A stretch of 6,175 nt of DNA, taken from NCBI GenBank assembly GCA_013361595.1, contig JABFXT010000516.1, forward strand, positions 1-6,175, given 5' to 3'. Both the position numbers and the translations under genes were made by a program. Below the pieces are notes generated by a model. It worked only from the letters and a program-made list of their open reading frames with translations, had not been told where the DNA came from and did not search any database. The stretch comes from Nocardia sp. Lineage in GTDB: Bacteria > Actinomycetota > Actinomycetes > Mycobacteriales > Mycobacteriaceae. Shown here piece after piece: positions 5,276 to 6,175 of this stretch. Numbering within the stretch: position 1 is the first letter of the stretch; the number at the start of each line of letters is the position of its first letter.

Positions 5276-6175
5276 TCAGCCCGCGGCCGGCACGGGAGAA
5301 GGGGTGGTCTCCGTGACGGCCGGGTTTGGTGTCACCGAGGTACTGTCCGCCGCGGCCCGGGTGGGTACGGGGCGGGTGGTCGCGGACACCGGCGGCGCGC
5401 TCGTTTCGGGGGCTGCGGGGGCAGTGCCGGTTTCGGTGGGCTCCGCGCCGGGGCGCTGCTGCTCCGTCGGGGTCAGCGTGGCCGGCGGTGCGGTGGTGGT
5501 ATCGGTCGTCGACGGTACCGTCGTCGGCGCCGGCGCGGTGGTCGACGATCCGGTCGCGGGCTCCGTGGTCACCGGGGTCGTCGGAGCCGCGGTCGCCGCG
5601 GTACTCGTCGGAGCGGTCGTGGTCTCGGCCGCCGCGCGATAGGCGTCGTCCAGATCCGCGGGCGTGGGCGCCGATTTCGTGTTCACCGGTTCGCCGGCCT
5701 GGGCCTGCTTGGCCAGATGGGTGAGCCAGGCTGCCGCGTACTCCGCGGAGGTCAGCGTTTTGCCGCTACCGGGGTCGGCGTCGCGCCAGTAGTCGAAGTG
5801 GTGGCCGGTGGCGTTGGGCCCGAGCGTGAGGTTGTACGGGTCGGACAGGATCACCGGGATGGTGTTCTGGTTGGTGACGATCAACCCGACGATCTCGTTG
5901 AGGACCTTCTGCGGCAGATAGGCCAGCGGGGACATCTGATCGGTCGAGATGGAATCGGCGGGGGTGGGCGCCGCAGTGGTGGCTTCCCCGGGCTTGTAGG
6001 CGGGGTCCGAGACCCGCAGCAGCACCTCGAGGAAGGTTTCGTCACTGGCCATCCAGTTCGGCTGCGACTGGATATCGGCGAGGGCCAGCAGTGCGACCCG
6101 GCTGAGGACTACCGCGACATCCTGGCCGGTGGCCGGGGTGAGGCCCTCCCGTTCGAGGGCGTCGACGTTCATCTG
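5276..6175 (-). CDS. Unrecognised protein with Thr/Pro/Ala-rich C-terminal tail (probably 5'-partial)
   Basis: I do not recognise the family. The frame is open to the right edge; the first Met codon in view is at 6170-6172, giving 298 residues from there. No signal peptide follows that Met and the preceding codon is still open, so the true start probably lies outside the window. Residues 1-180 (counted from that Met) look like a folded, mostly helical region with an aromatic/His patch, HHFDYW, near 124-129. The segment APTPAD occurs twice, near 67-72 and 158-163. Residues 183-298 are low-complexity Thr, Pro, Ala and Ser, typical of exported or wall-spanning actinobacterial proteins and a likely site of O-mannosylation. 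From memory, M. tuberculosis Rv0538, near the Rv0539-Rv0541c genes, also has a Pro/Thr-rich C-terminus, but I cannot show homology. A hairpin 15 nt past the stop probably ends transcription. Confidence 0.7.
   Translation of the reverse strand, partial: QMNVDALEREGLTPATGQDVAVVLSRVALLALADIQSQPNWMASDETFLEVLLRVSDPAYKPGEATTAAPTPADSISTDQMSPLAYLPQKVLNEIVGLIVTNQNTIPVILSDPYNLTLGPNATGHHFDYWRDADPGSGKTLTSAEYAAAWLTHLAKQAQAGEPVNTKSAPTPADLDDAYRAAAETTTAPTSTAATAAPTTPVTTEPATGSSTTAPAPTTVPSTTDTTTAPPATLTPTEQQRPGAEPTETGTAPAAPETSAPPVSATTRPVPTRAAADSTSVTPNPAVTETTPSPVPAAG

Noticed and set aside
5133..5724. Plus-strand Val/Gly-rich and Arg/Pro-rich frames opposite the Thr-rich gene
   Set aside because: They are complements of the Thr/Ala codon runs. 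The minus-strand reading gives a plausible domain plus tail and a terminator after its stop.
1..6175. Mobile elements, CRISPR arrays, tRNA or rRNA genes
   Set aside because: No transposase or integrase motifs, spaced identical repeats, or RNA gene sequences were seen on either strand. The window reads as ordinary chromosomal gene content.

Overview
The base composition (very GC-rich, with G or C at almost every third codon position), the gene families and the leaderless-looking starts point to a high-GC actinobacterium. Gene content and order are closest to what I recall of mycolic-acid bacteria such as Nocardia, Rhodococcus or Mycobacterium. This is inference from sequence reading; no search was run. 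From memory, a GT2 'dolichyl-phosphate sugar synthase-like' gene, a DUF2064 gene and a divergent integral membrane protein sit together in M. tuberculosis (Rv0539, Rv0540, Rv0541c), and this window matches that arrangement.

Layout. Positions 1-2527 (minus strand) hold one apparent operon. It is read from a promoter near 2535 and runs polytopic membrane protein, then OmpR-type response regulator, then the N-terminal part of a membrane sensor kinase that leaves the window at position 1. The genes are 7 nt apart and then overlap by 11 nt. Positions 2528-2640 form a compact divergent control region with a -10-like hexamer on each side and short repeated/palindromic motifs between. Positions 2641-4669 (plus strand) hold a three-gene operon: GT2 glycosyltransferase, DUF2064/TIGR04282-type nucleotidyl/glycosyltransferase-like protein and class I SAM methyltransferase, joined by 4-nt ATGA and GTGA overlaps. 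The methyltransferase stop lies 10 nt from the stop of a convergent minus-strand nucleoside deaminase (4680-5162). The 113 nt upstream of the deaminase (5163-5275) hold a strong 11-bp hairpin that probably terminates the next gene, plus a 12-bp palindrome beside the deaminase ribosome-binding site. From 5276 to the end, on the minus strand, lies an unrecognised protein with a roughly 115-residue Thr/Pro/Ala-rich tail; its 5' end is probably outside the window.

How the genes may work together. The plus-strand trio looks like a small biosynthetic unit that activates or transfers a sugar and methylates something. The divergent membrane protein resembles a GT-C-type transferase of the envelope, and the co-transcribed two-component system could sense envelope state and act on the shared control region. 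The gene assignments are well supported. The pathway and its product are not known, and the linkage between the two operons is inference from position only. The deaminase and the Thr/Pro-rich protein look unrelated to this unit.
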